Shown here one piece after another: positions 25,884-34,155 of a stretch of DNA of 64,000 nucleotides; the stretch's first letter is position 1; every line of letters starts with the position of its first letter. This stretch comes from Nitrospirillum amazonense (GTDB lineage: Bacteria > Pseudomonadota > Alphaproteobacteria > Azospirillales > Azospirillaceae): the NCBI RefSeq assembly GCF_007828035.1, contig NZ_VITV01000002.1, forward strand, positions 186,001 through 250,000. Reading direction: 5' to 3'. The notes beneath the pieces are model-generated. The model worked only from the letters and a program-made list of their open reading frames with translations. It made no database searches and was not told the DNA's origin. Position numbers and translations under genes: made by a program.

Positions 25884-26231
25884 ATGCTTAACCAATCATC
25901 CCCCCTCGACCTCACCTTCCAGGCGCTTGCCGACCCGACCCGCCGTGCCTTGGTGGAGCGGCTGGTGCGGGGGCCGGCGTCGGTCAGTGAACTGGCGCAG
26001 CCGCTGCAAATGTCCCTGCCGGCGGTCATGCAGCATCTGGCCGTGCTGGAGAGTTCCGGCCTGGTGCGCTCGGAAAAGGTGGGGCGGGTGCGGACCTGCC
26101 GGATCGACGCCGCCCAGCTGAGCCTGGCGGAACAATGGATCAATCAGCGGCGCATGGAATGGGTCAGTCGCCTGGATCGGCTGGGCCAGTATCTGGAAAC
26201 GCTAAAAGACGAAGACGGAGAGGAATCATGA
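25884..26231 (+). CDS. ArsR/SmtB-family transcriptional regulator
   Basis: 115 residues, one winged-helix domain: FQALADPTRRALVERLV, SVSELAQPLQMSLPAVMQHL (recognition helix) and the wing SEKVGRVRTCRID. There is no metal-binding Cys cluster of the classical arsenic sensors, as usual for ArsR proteins paired with SRPBCC genes. The stop overlaps the next start (ATGA), so the two are translationally coupled; the regulator most likely represses its own operon. Confidence 0.9.
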   Translation: MLNQSSPLDLTFQALADPTRRALVERLVRGPASVSELAQPLQMSLPAVMQHLAVLESSGLVRSEKVGRVRTCRIDAAQLSLAEQWINQRRMEWVSRLDRLGQYLETLKDEDGEES

Positions 26232-27190
26232 CCCAAGTTGAGACGGCCGACGTGCTGCGGCCCGAGCCCGTGCGCATCTCCCGCAGCATCCCGGCGCGAC
26301 GCGAGACGGTGTTCAAGGCGTGGAGCAAGGCGGAGCATGTGAAGCACTGGTTCGCGCCGGCGCATTACACCGTGCCCCACGCCACCGTCGACCTGCGGGT
26401 GGGTGGCCCGTTCGAGGTGTGCATGCAGGCCCCGGACGGCACGCAGCATTGGACGCGCGGCAGCGTCGCCGAGGTCACGCCCAACCAGCGCCTGGTGCTG
26501 GACCTGCGGGTGGATGGCGGCGACGGCAAGGTGCTGTTCACCGCCTGGACGGAGGTCACCTTCTCCGACGCCACCTGCGGCACGCAGCTGGACATCGTGC
26601 AGACCTACACCGTCTACGATCCCGCCATGCTGGGCGCCATCGGCGGCGCGCCGGAGGGATGGTCCCAGACCCTGGACAAGCTGGCGATGCACGCCGGCCA
26701 TATGGACGGCCGAACGGGGGAGCTTCCCGCCGAGCGTTCCGTCGTCCACGCCATTTTCAGCCTGAACCGGACCTATGACGCGCCGGTGGCCCGGGTGTGG
26801 CGCGCCCTGTCGGACATGGAGGCCAAGTCCAAGTGGTTCGGTGGCGACCCCGGCCAGTGGGAATCGCTGGAGCGCACCATGGACTTTCGCGTCGGCGGCA
26901 CGGAGCGGGCCAAGGGCCGCTGGCAGGGGGGCATGACCTCCACCTTCGACGCGCATTACCTCGACATCGTTCCCAATGAGCGCATCGTCTACAGCTATGT
27001 CATGCACCTGGATGAGCGGAAGATTTCGGTCTCGCTGGCGACCATGGAGCTGAAGCCGGCGGGTGACGGCCGCACCACCTTGAAGATCACCGAGCAAGGG
27101 GCCTTCCTGGACGGCTATGAGGACAACGGCTCCCGCGAGCACGGCACCGGCTTCCTGATGGACCGGCTGGGCGCCTCGCTGAAGGACTGA
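26228..27190 (+). CDS. Double SRPBCC (AHSA1-like) domain protein
   Basis: 320 residues starting at ATG 26228, overlapping the arsR stop by 4 bp. It contains two complete AHSA1/START-type domains in tandem: residues ~10-150 (ISRSIPARRETVFKAWS... HWFAPAHYTV... DLRVGGPFEV) and ~175-320 (LNRTYDAPVARVWRALSD... KWFGGDPGQW... DFRVGGTERAKG... YSYVMHLDERKISVSL). Such proteins bind small hydrophobic ligands in a helix-grip cavity; usually ArsR partners carry one domain. The two domains are clearly diverged, so the fusion is old. Ligand unknown. Confidence 0.85.
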   Translation: MTQVETADVLRPEPVRISRSIPARRETVFKAWSKAEHVKHWFAPAHYTVPHATVDLRVGGPFEVCMQAPDGTQHWTRGSVAEVTPNQRLVLDLRVDGGDGKVLFTAWTEVTFSDATCGTQLDIVQTYTVYDPAMLGAIGGAPEGWSQTLDKLAMHAGHMDGRTGELPAERSVVHAIFSLNRTYDAPVARVWRALSDMEAKSKWFGGDPGQWESLERTMDFRVGGTERAKGRWQGGMTSTFDAHYLDIVPNERIVYSYVMHLDERKISVSLATMELKPAGDGRTTLKITEQGAFLDGYEDNGSREHGTGFLMDRLGASLKD

Positions 27191-27204
27191 AACAGCCGAG
27201 CGGA

Positions 27205-28923
27205 TCAGGCGGCCTGGGGGCGTTTCAGCTGGTAGGCGATCATGCCCAGCACGCTGGCCATCAGCACCAGGCCGCCGATCAGCAAAACGTCGTGGGTGTC
27301 CACCGCGCCGGCCATGGTGTGGGCGACGCGCAGTGCCACGCCCGTGCCCCAGATGGCGTAATAGCGCCGCTTCGCCGCCTCTCCGGAGAGGGCGAGCGAG
27401 GGGACGCGCTCCAGGATCTGCACCAGGGTCACCGCCGCCACGGCCCAGGGCAGCAGGCCCGGCGTGGCGTCGGCCGCAAACAGCAGGCCCGCGGTCAGCA
27501 TGGCCGCCAGCGCCAGGCCCCCCAGGATCCGCCGCCGCCGGGGTTGCTCAACCTCCGCATACCACCAGCGGGTCAGCAGGCCGGCCCCGATGCTGGTGGC
27601 CAGCAGGGCGCCCGCCACCGCCACGGCGAAGGCCGGCACCCGCGCAGCCGGCAGCAGGGGCCCGATCCAGAACAGCCAGAACACCAAGGGAATGCTGTTG
27701 GCCAGCAGGATGCGCACGGCCTGGCGACTGGTGTCGTTGGCATAGACCATCTGAAACAGGCCGGCCCACCATAGGGCCAGGGTGGCCGCCGCCGCCGTGA
27801 CGGGGATGCCGGCGGAGGGTGGCAAGGCCAGGGCCAGGGGGATCAGCGCCAGGCTGAGAGGGGCCCAGCCGAGACGGACCGCGGGCCCTGCGTCCCGGGC
27901 CCAGCGCTGCCGCAGCCATCGCGCCGGCATGCGCACGCCCAGCCGGTAGGCCAGGCCGGCGGCGGCCAGCAGGGGCGGTATCAGCAGGAAGCCCGCGGGC
28001 CAGGCCGCCAGATCCTCCGGTGACAGGCTGGCCTGAAGGTAGACGTAGGCGGCCAGGAACAGGGGGGTGGCCAGCAGCAGCCACGCCAGGCCGGCGCTGA
28101 CCGGTTCGGCGGCCAAATAAGCCTCCCACGCCGCCAGCACGTCGGTGTCGAAATTGGCCCGCAGCGAGGGGTAGTCGTTGCGGATCAGGGTCATCAGGCC
28201 GCGGACGTCCTTGGTCAGGTCCGGCAGGGACAGGCGCAGGCGCGGGCTGTACCGGCGGGGTGGCGCCTGCAGCAAGCGATAGGCCGCGGCGTAGGCGTGA
28301 TCCCGGCCCCGCAGCTTGGCCAGGAAGGCCAGGTCGCGCCCGCGCTTCTGCACGGCGGCCAGCAGGGGCGTCTGCACGCCGGCCTTGGCCGCGTCCCAGC
28401 GGAAATGGGCGCTGGCGACGGGGACCAGTGCGTCCGACCGGGGGGCCGTGGACAGCAGCAGCCGGGCCAGCCAATCCTCCGTGCGGTTCTGCACATCGAT
28501 GTGGGCAAGGGCGGGGGAAGCCAGCACGGCCGCCAAGGCGTCCTTGAGCGCGGCGGGGTCGGCGGGACTCTTGGCGGAGAGCAGGTCGCCCAGCTGATTG
28601 CACAGCGCGACATGGCGGACCACCGCCTCATCCACCGTGGATTCCGGGGGCGGGGCCTCCGCCGGCGCCGGTTCGGTGGGGACCTCCGTCGTCCCGTCGA
28701 CGGCGTGCGGCGGCGCCTCGGCTGTTTCTGCCACCGCCGTCACGCTGTCGTCCGGCGCCTGCCGGCGGGCATGCAACAGGGCTTGCTCATAGGCCTGGCG
28801 CAGCGCCTGGAACCCGTCCGGATCATCCTCCGGATTGGTGACCTTCAGACGCCGGGCATAGGCGCGGCGGATGGCCAGTTGGTCGCCAGTGGGCTCCAGC
28901 GCCAGGATGTCCCAGGGGCTCAC
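27205..28923 (-). CDS. Membrane J-domain-like protein, partner of HscC
   Basis: 572 residues. The first ~50 residues form a J-like domain (MSPWDILALEPTGDQLAIRR, AYARRLKVTNPEDDPDGFQ) in which the HPD tripeptide of true DnaJ proteins is replaced by NPED, as in the DjlB/DjlC-like group. A Pro/Ala-rich linker and a cytoplasmic helical region follow, and about ten hydrophobic segments from residue ~280 to the end anchor it in the inner membrane. The start is a GTG whose GTGA overlaps the stop of the Hsp70 gene, so the pair is coupled. In E. coli the HscC Hsp70 lies close to genes for such membrane J proteins, which supports a dedicated chaperone pair. Confidence 0.8.
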   Translation of the reverse strand: MSPWDILALEPTGDQLAIRRAYARRLKVTNPEDDPDGFQALRQAYEQALLHARRQAPDDSVTAVAETAEAPPHAVDGTTEVPTEPAPAEAPPPESTVDEAVVRHVALCNQLGDLLSAKSPADPAALKDALAAVLASPALAHIDVQNRTEDWLARLLLSTAPRSDALVPVASAHFRWDAAKAGVQTPLLAAVQKRGRDLAFLAKLRGRDHAYAAAYRLLQAPPRRYSPRLRLSLPDLTKDVRGLMTLIRNDYPSLRANFDTDVLAAWEAYLAAEPVSAGLAWLLLATPLFLAAYVYLQASLSPEDLAAWPAGFLLIPPLLAAAGLAYRLGVRMPARWLRQRWARDAGPAVRLGWAPLSLALIPLALALPPSAGIPVTAAAATLALWWAGLFQMVYANDTSRQAVRILLANSIPLVFWLFWIGPLLPAARVPAFAVAVAGALLATSIGAGLLTRWWYAEVEQPRRRRILGGLALAAMLTAGLLFAADATPGLLPWAVAAVTLVQILERVPSLALSGEAAKRRYYAIWGTGVALRVAHTMAGAVDTHDVLLIGGLVLMASVLGMIAYQLKRPQAA

Positions 28924-30623
28924 AGGTATGTCTCGCCTTCCAGCTGGTCCAATGCCTCGCTCAGGGATTGGCGCGCAGCCTCGATCGCGCGGGGCTCCTG
29001 GCCCTCCAGGATGCCTTCGAACTGGGCCAGCAGGTGGGCGACATAGGCGCGCTTGTCGCCCAGGAAGTCCTCATAGCAGCGGTTGGCGCGGGCCAGGACA
29101 GCGCGGTTGGCCTCGGTGTCGCGCGGGTGGACCTTCAGGGCCGCCAGCGCCTGGCGCCGGGCCTCCAGATCATCGGGCTTGGCTGCCTCCTCGTCGGTGA
29201 TGACCAGATTGCGCTGTTCCCCCGTTTCCGGAACGTGGACGTCCACCTCCAGCAGCCCGTTGATGTCATAGGTGAAGCGGCAGTCCACCTTGACGGCGCC
29301 GGCCGGCCGGGGCGGCACGGGGATGCTGACCTGGCCCAGGGCGACGTTGTCCTGAACGTCGCGCGACTCCCCCTGGTAGATGGTGAAGGTCACCGCCTTC
29401 TGGTTGGCCTGCAGGGTGTGGAAGCTGCTGACCCGGCTGGCGGGTATGACGGTGTTGCGCTCCAGGATGGGGGAGAAGATGCCCGTGCGCAGGCTGCCGT
29501 CGGGGTTGCGTTCCGCCACGTCCACCCCCAGGGAATAGGGGCAGACATCGGTGATGACCACCTCGTTCAGGGCGGCGTCGCGGCCCTTCAGCCCGGCCTG
29601 GACGGCGGCACCCAGCGCCACCGCCTCGTCCGGGTGCACGGAATGGGCGGGGAAGCGGCCGAACATGCGGGTGACGGCGCGGCGCACCGCCGGCATGCGC
29701 GTGGCCCCGCCCACCAGAACGATCTCGCGCAGGGACCGCGCCTCCAGCTGGCCGTCGCGCAGGGCCCGCAGCACCGGCTCGCGCAGGCGGTTCAGCAGCC
29801 CCTCGGCCCTGGTCTCGAAGGCCTCGGCCGTCAGCTCGTACTCATAAGTCTTGTCCTTCCACACCACGCGCACCGGCGTGGCGGCCTGCTCGCTCAGGGC
29901 GCGGCGGGCGCGTTCGGCGGCGGCGCGCAGGCGCTGGTACAGGGCGTCGCTCTCACGCGTGTCGCGGCCCCAGTCGGCGGCGAAACGCTGGCGCAGGTCG
30001 TCCACGATCAGCTCGTTGAAGTCCTCGCCGCCCAGGCGGTTGTCGCCGCTGGTGGCGCGCACCTCGATCACGCCCTCGAAAATCTCCAGGATGGAGACGT
30101 CGAAGGTGCCGCCGCCCAGGTCGAACACCAGGAACTGGGTCTCCGCCTCCAACTGGTGGATGCCGTAAGCCAGCGCCGCCGCCGTGGGTTCGTTCAGCAG
30201 CCGTTCCACCTTCAGGCCGGCCAGCTCGCCCGCCCGGCGCGTGGCCTTGCGCTGCTTGTCATTGAAATAGGCCGGCACGGTGATGACGGCCTCGGTCACC
30301 GGCTGGCCCAGATAGGCCTCCGCGTCGGCCTTCAGGGCCTTGAGCACCAGGGCCGACAGCTCCTCCGGCAGGAAATCGCGCTTGCCGAGGCGGGTGACGC
30401 GCTGCGAGCCCATCAGGCGCTTGAAGGCGGTGGCGGTCAGGGTTGGGTGGGTGGCTTGGCGTTCGCGCGCCGGCAGGCCCACCAGCACCGTGCCCTGGTC
30501 ATCCAGGCTGACGGCGGAGGGGGTCAGCCGGTGGCCCAGGCTGTTGGGGATCAGGTCCGCCTTGCCGTCCCGCCAGACGGCCACTGCGGAATTGGTGGTG
30601 CCCAAATCGATGCCGACGATCAA
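28920..30623 (-). CDS. hscC: HscC-type Hsp70 chaperone
   Basis: 567 residues. The start is TTG 30623, with AGGAGG 9 bases upstream, giving MIVGIDLGTTNSAVAVW. The Hsp70 nucleotide-binding motifs are all present: phosphate 1 at 4-12, FDLGGGTFDVS near 168, VGGATRMPAVR near 310. A shortened substrate-binding part follows, and the C-terminal lid is truncated relative to DnaK (about 640 residues), as in HscC (556 in E. coli). It is an ATP-driven chaperone with a specialised client set. The downstream gene, overlapping by 4 bp, encodes its likely J-domain partner. DnaK itself is excluded by length and by the missing grpE/dnaJ context. Confidence 0.88.
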   Translation of the reverse strand: MIVGIDLGTTNSAVAVWRDGKADLIPNSLGHRLTPSAVSLDDQGTVLVGLPARERQATHPTLTATAFKRLMGSQRVTRLGKRDFLPEELSALVLKALKADAEAYLGQPVTEAVITVPAYFNDKQRKATRRAGELAGLKVERLLNEPTAAALAYGIHQLEAETQFLVFDLGGGTFDVSILEIFEGVIEVRATSGDNRLGGEDFNELIVDDLRQRFAADWGRDTRESDALYQRLRAAAERARRALSEQAATPVRVVWKDKTYEYELTAEAFETRAEGLLNRLREPVLRALRDGQLEARSLREIVLVGGATRMPAVRRAVTRMFGRFPAHSVHPDEAVALGAAVQAGLKGRDAALNEVVITDVCPYSLGVDVAERNPDGSLRTGIFSPILERNTVIPASRVSSFHTLQANQKAVTFTIYQGESRDVQDNVALGQVSIPVPPRPAGAVKVDCRFTYDINGLLEVDVHVPETGEQRNLVITDEEAAKPDDLEARRQALAALKVHPRDTEANRAVLARANRCYEDFLGDKRAYVAHLLAQFEGILEGQEPRAIEAARQSLSEALDQLEGETYL

Positions 30624-30851
30624 CCCAACGACCCTCCTGATACACCAACCGCCCAGCGCCAACCGGAAGTACGCATCATTACGCCACCGTTCTAGCCGCC
30701 GGGAGGGCCAGGGGGAAGGGGCGGATGCCAGCATGTGGCCAAGATTCATGCGGCCACGATTAAGGCTTCTTGGCGGACGGGCCGCCCCGCTACAGTGACG
30801 CCAAACACCGGCGCCGGCACGCCGGCCAGCCTGAACGAGGGGGATTATGTG

Positions 30852-31907
30852 ATGAAGTCCGGTTTGACCCAGCGGGCGCGCGCCTGGGGCGCCGCCGTCG
30901 CGCTGTCGCTCACCTTGCTGAGCGCCGGCGCCGCGCCGGCGCGCGAGGCGCCGCCCGGCGACAGGGCCATCCAGCAGGCGGTGGACCAGGCCTACGCCAA
31001 GTTCAAGGGCGTGATGGAGGGGGAGAACGCCAGTTACATCCCCTATCTCGCCAAGGCCGATCCCAAGCTGTTCGGCATCGCCGTGGTCACGGCGGACGGC
31101 CGGGTGTTCAAGGCCGGCGACGCGGGCCAGGAATTCCCCGTGGAATCGATCGCCAAGGTCTTCACGCTGGCCCGCGTGCTGAAGGACCAGGGGCCGGACG
31201 CGGTGATGGCCAAGATCGGTGTGAACGCCACGGGTCAGCCCTTCAACTCCGTCCTGGCCATCGAACTGAACAACGACAAGCTGACGGGCAGCCCGCCGGC
31301 CGGCAATCCCCTGGTCAACGCCGGCGCCATCGCCGCCGCCAGCCTGGTGCCCGGCGCCGATCTGAACGCCCGCTGGAAGACGGTGCTGGACACGGCCTCC
31401 GCCTTCGCCGGGCGGTCGCTGGCCCTGAACCAGGACGTCTACCAGTCGGAAATGGCGGGCAACCAGCACAACCAGGCCATCGCCCTGCTGCTGCAAAGCT
31501 ATGACCATCTCTACGCCGACCCGGCGGCGACGGTGGACCTCTACACCCGCGAATGCTCCTACAACGTCAGCGCCGTGGACTTGGCCACCATGGGCGCCAC
31601 GCTGGCCAACGGCGGCACCAATCCGGTGAGCCATAAGGCGGCGGTGGACCCGGCCACCAGCGCCCGCGTGCTGGCCGTCATGGCCACCGCCGGTCTGTAC
31701 AACACCTCAGGCGAGTGGCTGTTCAAGGTGGGCCTGCCGGGCAAGAGCGGCGTGGGCGGCGGCATCCTGGCGGTGGCGCCCGGCAAGCTGGCCATTGGAA
31801 TCTATTCCTCCCGCCTGGACGCCGCCGGCAACAGCGTGCGCGGCCAGCTGGCGGCGCAATCCATCGCCGAGGCGCTGGGTCTGAACCTGTTCGCGGCGGG
31901 CAAGTAG
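30852..31907 (+). CDS. glsA: Secreted glutaminase
   Basis: 351 residues from ATG 30852 (GAGGGGG about 7 bases upstream; a GTG one codon earlier is possible). A signal peptide of about 30 residues precedes the serine-dependent glutaminase domain. Visible family motifs are the catalytic S-x-x-K in PVESIAKVFTL, GQPFNSVLAIELNN, NPLVNAGAIAAASLV, YQSEMAGNQHNQAIA and the final GKSGVGGGILAVAPGKLAIG. It hydrolyses L-glutamine to glutamate and ammonia. Most bacterial GlsA proteins are cytoplasmic; the signal peptide here predicts a periplasmic enzyme, which would serve glutamine scavenging. Terminator at 31914-31960. Confidence 0.9.
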   Translation: MKSGLTQRARAWGAAVALSLTLLSAGAAPAREAPPGDRAIQQAVDQAYAKFKGVMEGENASYIPYLAKADPKLFGIAVVTADGRVFKAGDAGQEFPVESIAKVFTLARVLKDQGPDAVMAKIGVNATGQPFNSVLAIELNNDKLTGSPPAGNPLVNAGAIAAASLVPGADLNARWKTVLDTASAFAGRSLALNQDVYQSEMAGNQHNQAIALLLQSYDHLYADPAATVDLYTRECSYNVSAVDLATMGATLANGGTNPVSHKAAVDPATSARVLAVMATAGLYNTSGEWLFKVGLPGKSGVGGGILAVAPGKLAIGIYSSRLDAAGNSVRGQLAAQSIAEALGLNLFAAGK

Positions 31908-31913
31908 GCGAGA

Positions 31914-31960
31914 GGGCGAGGGGCGGTCGTAACGCGAGAACGGCCGGCCCCTTCGCCTTT
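31914..31960 (+). terminator. Probable terminator of the glutaminase gene
   Basis: GGCGAGGGGC pairs with GCCCCTTCGCC (one bulge) around a loop with a second inner GGTCG/CGGCC pairing, followed by TTT. It separates the glutaminase transcript from the toxin promoter 4 bp further on. Confidence 0.55.
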
Positions 31961-31963
31961 AGA

Positions 31964-31992
31964 TTGACGTGAACAAAAAAAGAACGCATGCT
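31964..31992 (+). promoter_or_regulatory. Toxin-1 promoter with LexA (SOS) box
   Basis: A -35 element TTGACG (31964-31969) is followed, inside the 17-bp spacer, by GAAC-AAAAAAA-GAAC at 31971-31985. GAAC-N7-GAAC is the reverse complement of the GTTC-N7-GTTC direct repeat bound by alphaproteobacterial LexA. The -10 at 31987-31992 (CATGCT) is weak. The same arrangement is conserved in front of the second toxin gene, while most of the surrounding sequence has changed. Confidence 0.75.
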
Positions 31993-32019
31993 GCTCTTCC
32001 AGCAACAGGGAGAGCGAGC

Positions 32020-33189
32020 ATGGATGGTTGGCAGCGTCGGTATCGCCTGAGCAACGGCCCTGGCGGCCTGGGCGTCAGTTGCACGGCCGAGGGCCTGGCC
32101 CTGGCCGGTGTCCCCCTGTTGGCCAAGGGCCCCGGCGGCTTCCAGGCCCGGCCGGCGGCCGAGGTGGCGGTATTGTTGAAGCGCGCCTACGCCGGCGCGG
32201 AGCCGGGTACCGCCGTCTTGCCCGGCCTCACCAAGATCGCCGACGCGCTGAACCGGGGCGACCTGACCCAGGCCATGATCCGCGCCGTGCATTTGCGCCT
32301 GCCGGAATTGGATTGGGACGCCGCTGTCCGCCTGGCGCGGGCTAACGATAACCTGGCCAAGTACCGCCCTGGCCAGCCCCGCGATGAGGATGGGCGCTGG
32401 ACGGTTGGGGGCGGTGTGGCAGGGGCTGGGGAGCCGATCGAGGCGAAGCCCAGGGATGTCGACGGGCACGAAACGCCTGTCCAGCCTGGCAAAAAGGAGG
32501 CGAATGCCCCCACAGCGCAACCGCTTCTCCGCGTTTCCACCGCGCCCGATTTTGCCATCCCGGCGACGCCGGCAGCCGCACCTAAAGATTTTACATTTGC
32601 GCAGAGCTTCAACGACGGGGTCCATGCTTATTGGCAGGAAAGCCTGGCGCCTTTGTTGGCTGCGCATGGCGCCAAGCCCCCTGGCGGCAGGAAGGAGTGG
32701 GTCGTTGAGGAAGGAGCCACCGTCGTTGCCAGGAAAGACGACGGCATCCTGGAGTTTCAGAATGAAGGCGGTCTGCCACGAGGAAAAGATGTTTTGGATT
32801 GGAAGTTTCGGCCGGATCTCAATTTGAAAGAGCCAGATAAATATATACTGCTGGGTACTGCGCACACGCATCCCTATGATAGTGGTGCCACAGGCGCTTC
32901 ATTTAGTGGTAATGATGTTAATTATTTGATGAGTGAGCCGATTAACTTCTCATTTTTGCAAAGTGGAGAAAGTCAGTTTTTGCTTCTGAAAACAAAGCAG
33001 ACGCCAAAGTTATTTAATCATTACGATGTTATAAATGATCAAGATAAGAGAATTCACCAGTTGAGACAGGATAATCCAAGCCTCTCCATGGCGCGGGCCA
33101 GCAGCATCGCGAACGTGGAAGCAGCAAGGGAATATCATCTCGCTTATTATGAGGGAAGCAATGGCAAGCTATCTCGCGTTTATCCGTAA
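32020..33189 (+). CDS. SOS-controlled polymorphic toxin-like protein, copy 1
   Basis: 389 residues from ATG 32020 (GGGAGAG upstream; an in-frame GTG at 31969 overlaps the LexA box and is rejected). Residues 1-127 form a GC-rich conserved module (MDGWQRRYRLSNGPGGLGV; NDNLAKYRPGQPRDEDGRW) shared almost unchanged with copy 2. A Pro/Ala-rich linker follows (128-190). The C-terminal ~200 residues are AT-richer and carry HTHP at 282-285 and S-x-x-D at 296-299, resembling JAMM/DUF4329-type metallopeptidase motifs, though the spacing is longer than in canonical JAMM. No signal peptide or lysis gene is seen. The next gene starts inside this one and encodes an exported protein, its presumed immunity partner. 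Toxin function is inference from architecture; a non-toxic secreted protease is the alternative. Confidence 0.7.
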   Translation: MDGWQRRYRLSNGPGGLGVSCTAEGLALAGVPLLAKGPGGFQARPAAEVAVLLKRAYAGAEPGTAVLPGLTKIADALNRGDLTQAMIRAVHLRLPELDWDAAVRLARANDNLAKYRPGQPRDEDGRWTVGGGVAGAGEPIEAKPRDVDGHETPVQPGKKEANAPTAQPLLRVSTAPDFAIPATPAAAPKDFTFAQSFNDGVHAYWQESLAPLLAAHGAKPPGGRKEWVVEEGATVVARKDDGILEFQNEGGLPRGKDVLDWKFRPDLNLKEPDKYILLGTAHTHPYDSGATGASFSGNDVNYLMSEPINFSFLQSGESQFLLLKTKQTPKLFNHYDVINDQDKRIHQLRQDNPSLSMARASSIANVEAAREYHLAYYEGSNGKLSRVYP

Positions 33190-33622
33190 GATGGCTCCAA
33201 GTATAGCCATCATGATGGTCTTAATCGGACAGGCCCATGCAAGAGATTTTTGTTGGGCATATCCCGGTGTTGATGCGACAAGAGGTGTTAAGGGCGTCAC
33301 AATTTATCCGGAACAATTTAGACGGGTGATGTGGTATTGGCGCCTGGCCAGAACCGCCATGAGGCACAAAGCCTATCGAGGCGCAAATCAGGAATTGCTT
33401 AGGGCGATGGGTGCTCTAGGAACCTGTAGTAAGTATGAAATTGTCGAGGATGATTCTGTATTCCACGAGATGGAAGCCGACGATGTCGAGAAAAAAGGGA
33501 AATCTGAAATGGCCGCCAGAATAAGAATGGGGCTTCTTGAAAGCTACTTTGGTGACTGTATGGAGGATTTCCTTAGGCAAACCGAGAATCGGGACCCTCC
33601 CCAGGGCGCGGAGAGTCAGTGA
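33161..33622 (+). CDS. Putative periplasmic immunity protein 1
   Basis: 153 residues from ATG 33161, which lies out of frame inside the last codons of toxin 1 (29-bp overlap) with GAGGGAAGC upstream; the same nested start is kept at all three loci. A signal peptide (residues 1-27, cleavage near AHA-RD) predicts export. The mature part is helical, with conserved FRRVMWYWRLAR, a Y-x3-A-N-x-E-L-L-R-A helix and GALGTC; three cysteines (CWAYPG, LGTC, GDCMEDF) have counterparts in immunity protein 2. It is homologous to the product of 37622-38095. Role as cognate inhibitor is inferred from position, co-duplication and export. Confidence 0.65.
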   Translation: MASYLAFIRKMAPSIAIMMVLIGQAHARDFCWAYPGVDATRGVKGVTIYPEQFRRVMWYWRLARTAMRHKAYRGANQELLRAMGALGTCSKYEIVEDDSVFHEMEADDVEKKGKSEMAARIRMGLLESYFGDCMEDFLRQTENRDPPQGAESQ

Positions 33623-33661
33623 ATGGGGTATTGGGCGGGGTGGCCCCTCGAAATCGCCCCG

Positions 33662-33736
33662 CCGTCTGCAACTGCGAAATATGGTTTCGCTTATTCTGAG
33701 GGGCGCAATGGTACGCTTCATCGCGTTTATCCTTAG
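33662..33736 (+). pseudogene. 3' remnant of a third toxin gene
   Basis: Twenty-four codons plus a TAG read PSATAKYGFAYSEGRNGT and continue LHRVYP-stop. This matches the C-terminal ends of toxin 1 (EYHLAYYEGSNGKLSRVYP) and toxin 2 (NYGLSYYEGDHGVLRRIYP). Nothing upstream in this frame resembles the rest of the toxin. It is therefore the tail of a deleted or displaced toxin gene, kept because it contains the ribosome binding site and start codon of the next gene. Confidence 0.75.
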
Positions 33737-34139
33737 CGGCCTTTTTTGTGTCGCGGTGACGATCGTGGTGCTGGTGCAGGTGCATCAGCACCGTGGGCCT
33801 TGGCTGAACATTGCCGCTGATATATGGGAAAAAATACAGACGCCATGTGCGGCGCGGGATGAATATCTAGGCGCGAAGCGGCTGCAGGCTCAAGGGCAGC
33901 GGGATATATCAATTGAAAAATACGACAGTGCGCTTCAGGATTTTAAGTCAAGCATAGAAGTTCTCGGTGAATCTTACAATGATTATGGCTACGCTACCTT
34001 GTTAGACCACAGTGATGAAAGGATAATGCTGGCGAAGGATGATGAACGGGTGGGGAATGTGCGAAATGCCGCCCTGCTTTATGAGAACGCCCTGGAACGA
34101 CGGCTTGCGCTGTGCGAGGTCGAGCCGAAATATCGGTAA
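33708..34139 (+). CDS. Orphan immunity-like protein 3 (membrane-anchored)
   Basis: 143 residues from ATG 33708, located in the toxin remnant at the same relative place as in the two intact pairs (GAGGGGC upstream, 29-bp overlap with the remnant stop). The first ~25 residues (MVRFIAFILSGLFCVAVTIV) are a membrane anchor or uncleaved signal, so the rest is periplasmic. The remainder is helical and TPR-like (EKYDSALQDFKSSIEVLGES; NAALLYENALERR), with the same helix pattern ending in LG as immunity proteins 1 and 2 but little residue identity. It probably protects against a toxin variant the cell no longer makes. Homology to the other two is suggested by layout more than by sequence. Confidence 0.6.
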   Translation: MVRFIAFILSGLFCVAVTIVVLVQVHQHRGPWLNIAADIWEKIQTPCAARDEYLGAKRLQAQGQRDISIEKYDSALQDFKSSIEVLGESYNDYGYATLLDHSDERIMLAKDDERVGNVRNAALLYENALERRLALCEVEPKYR

Positions 34140-34155
34140 TGCCGCATAAGGCAAG

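Noticed and set aside
31969-32019. Earlier GTG start for toxin 1 (and 36439 for toxin 2)
   Set aside because: These codons fall on or before the -35/LexA box; the ATG further down has a good ribosome binding site and identical context in both copies.
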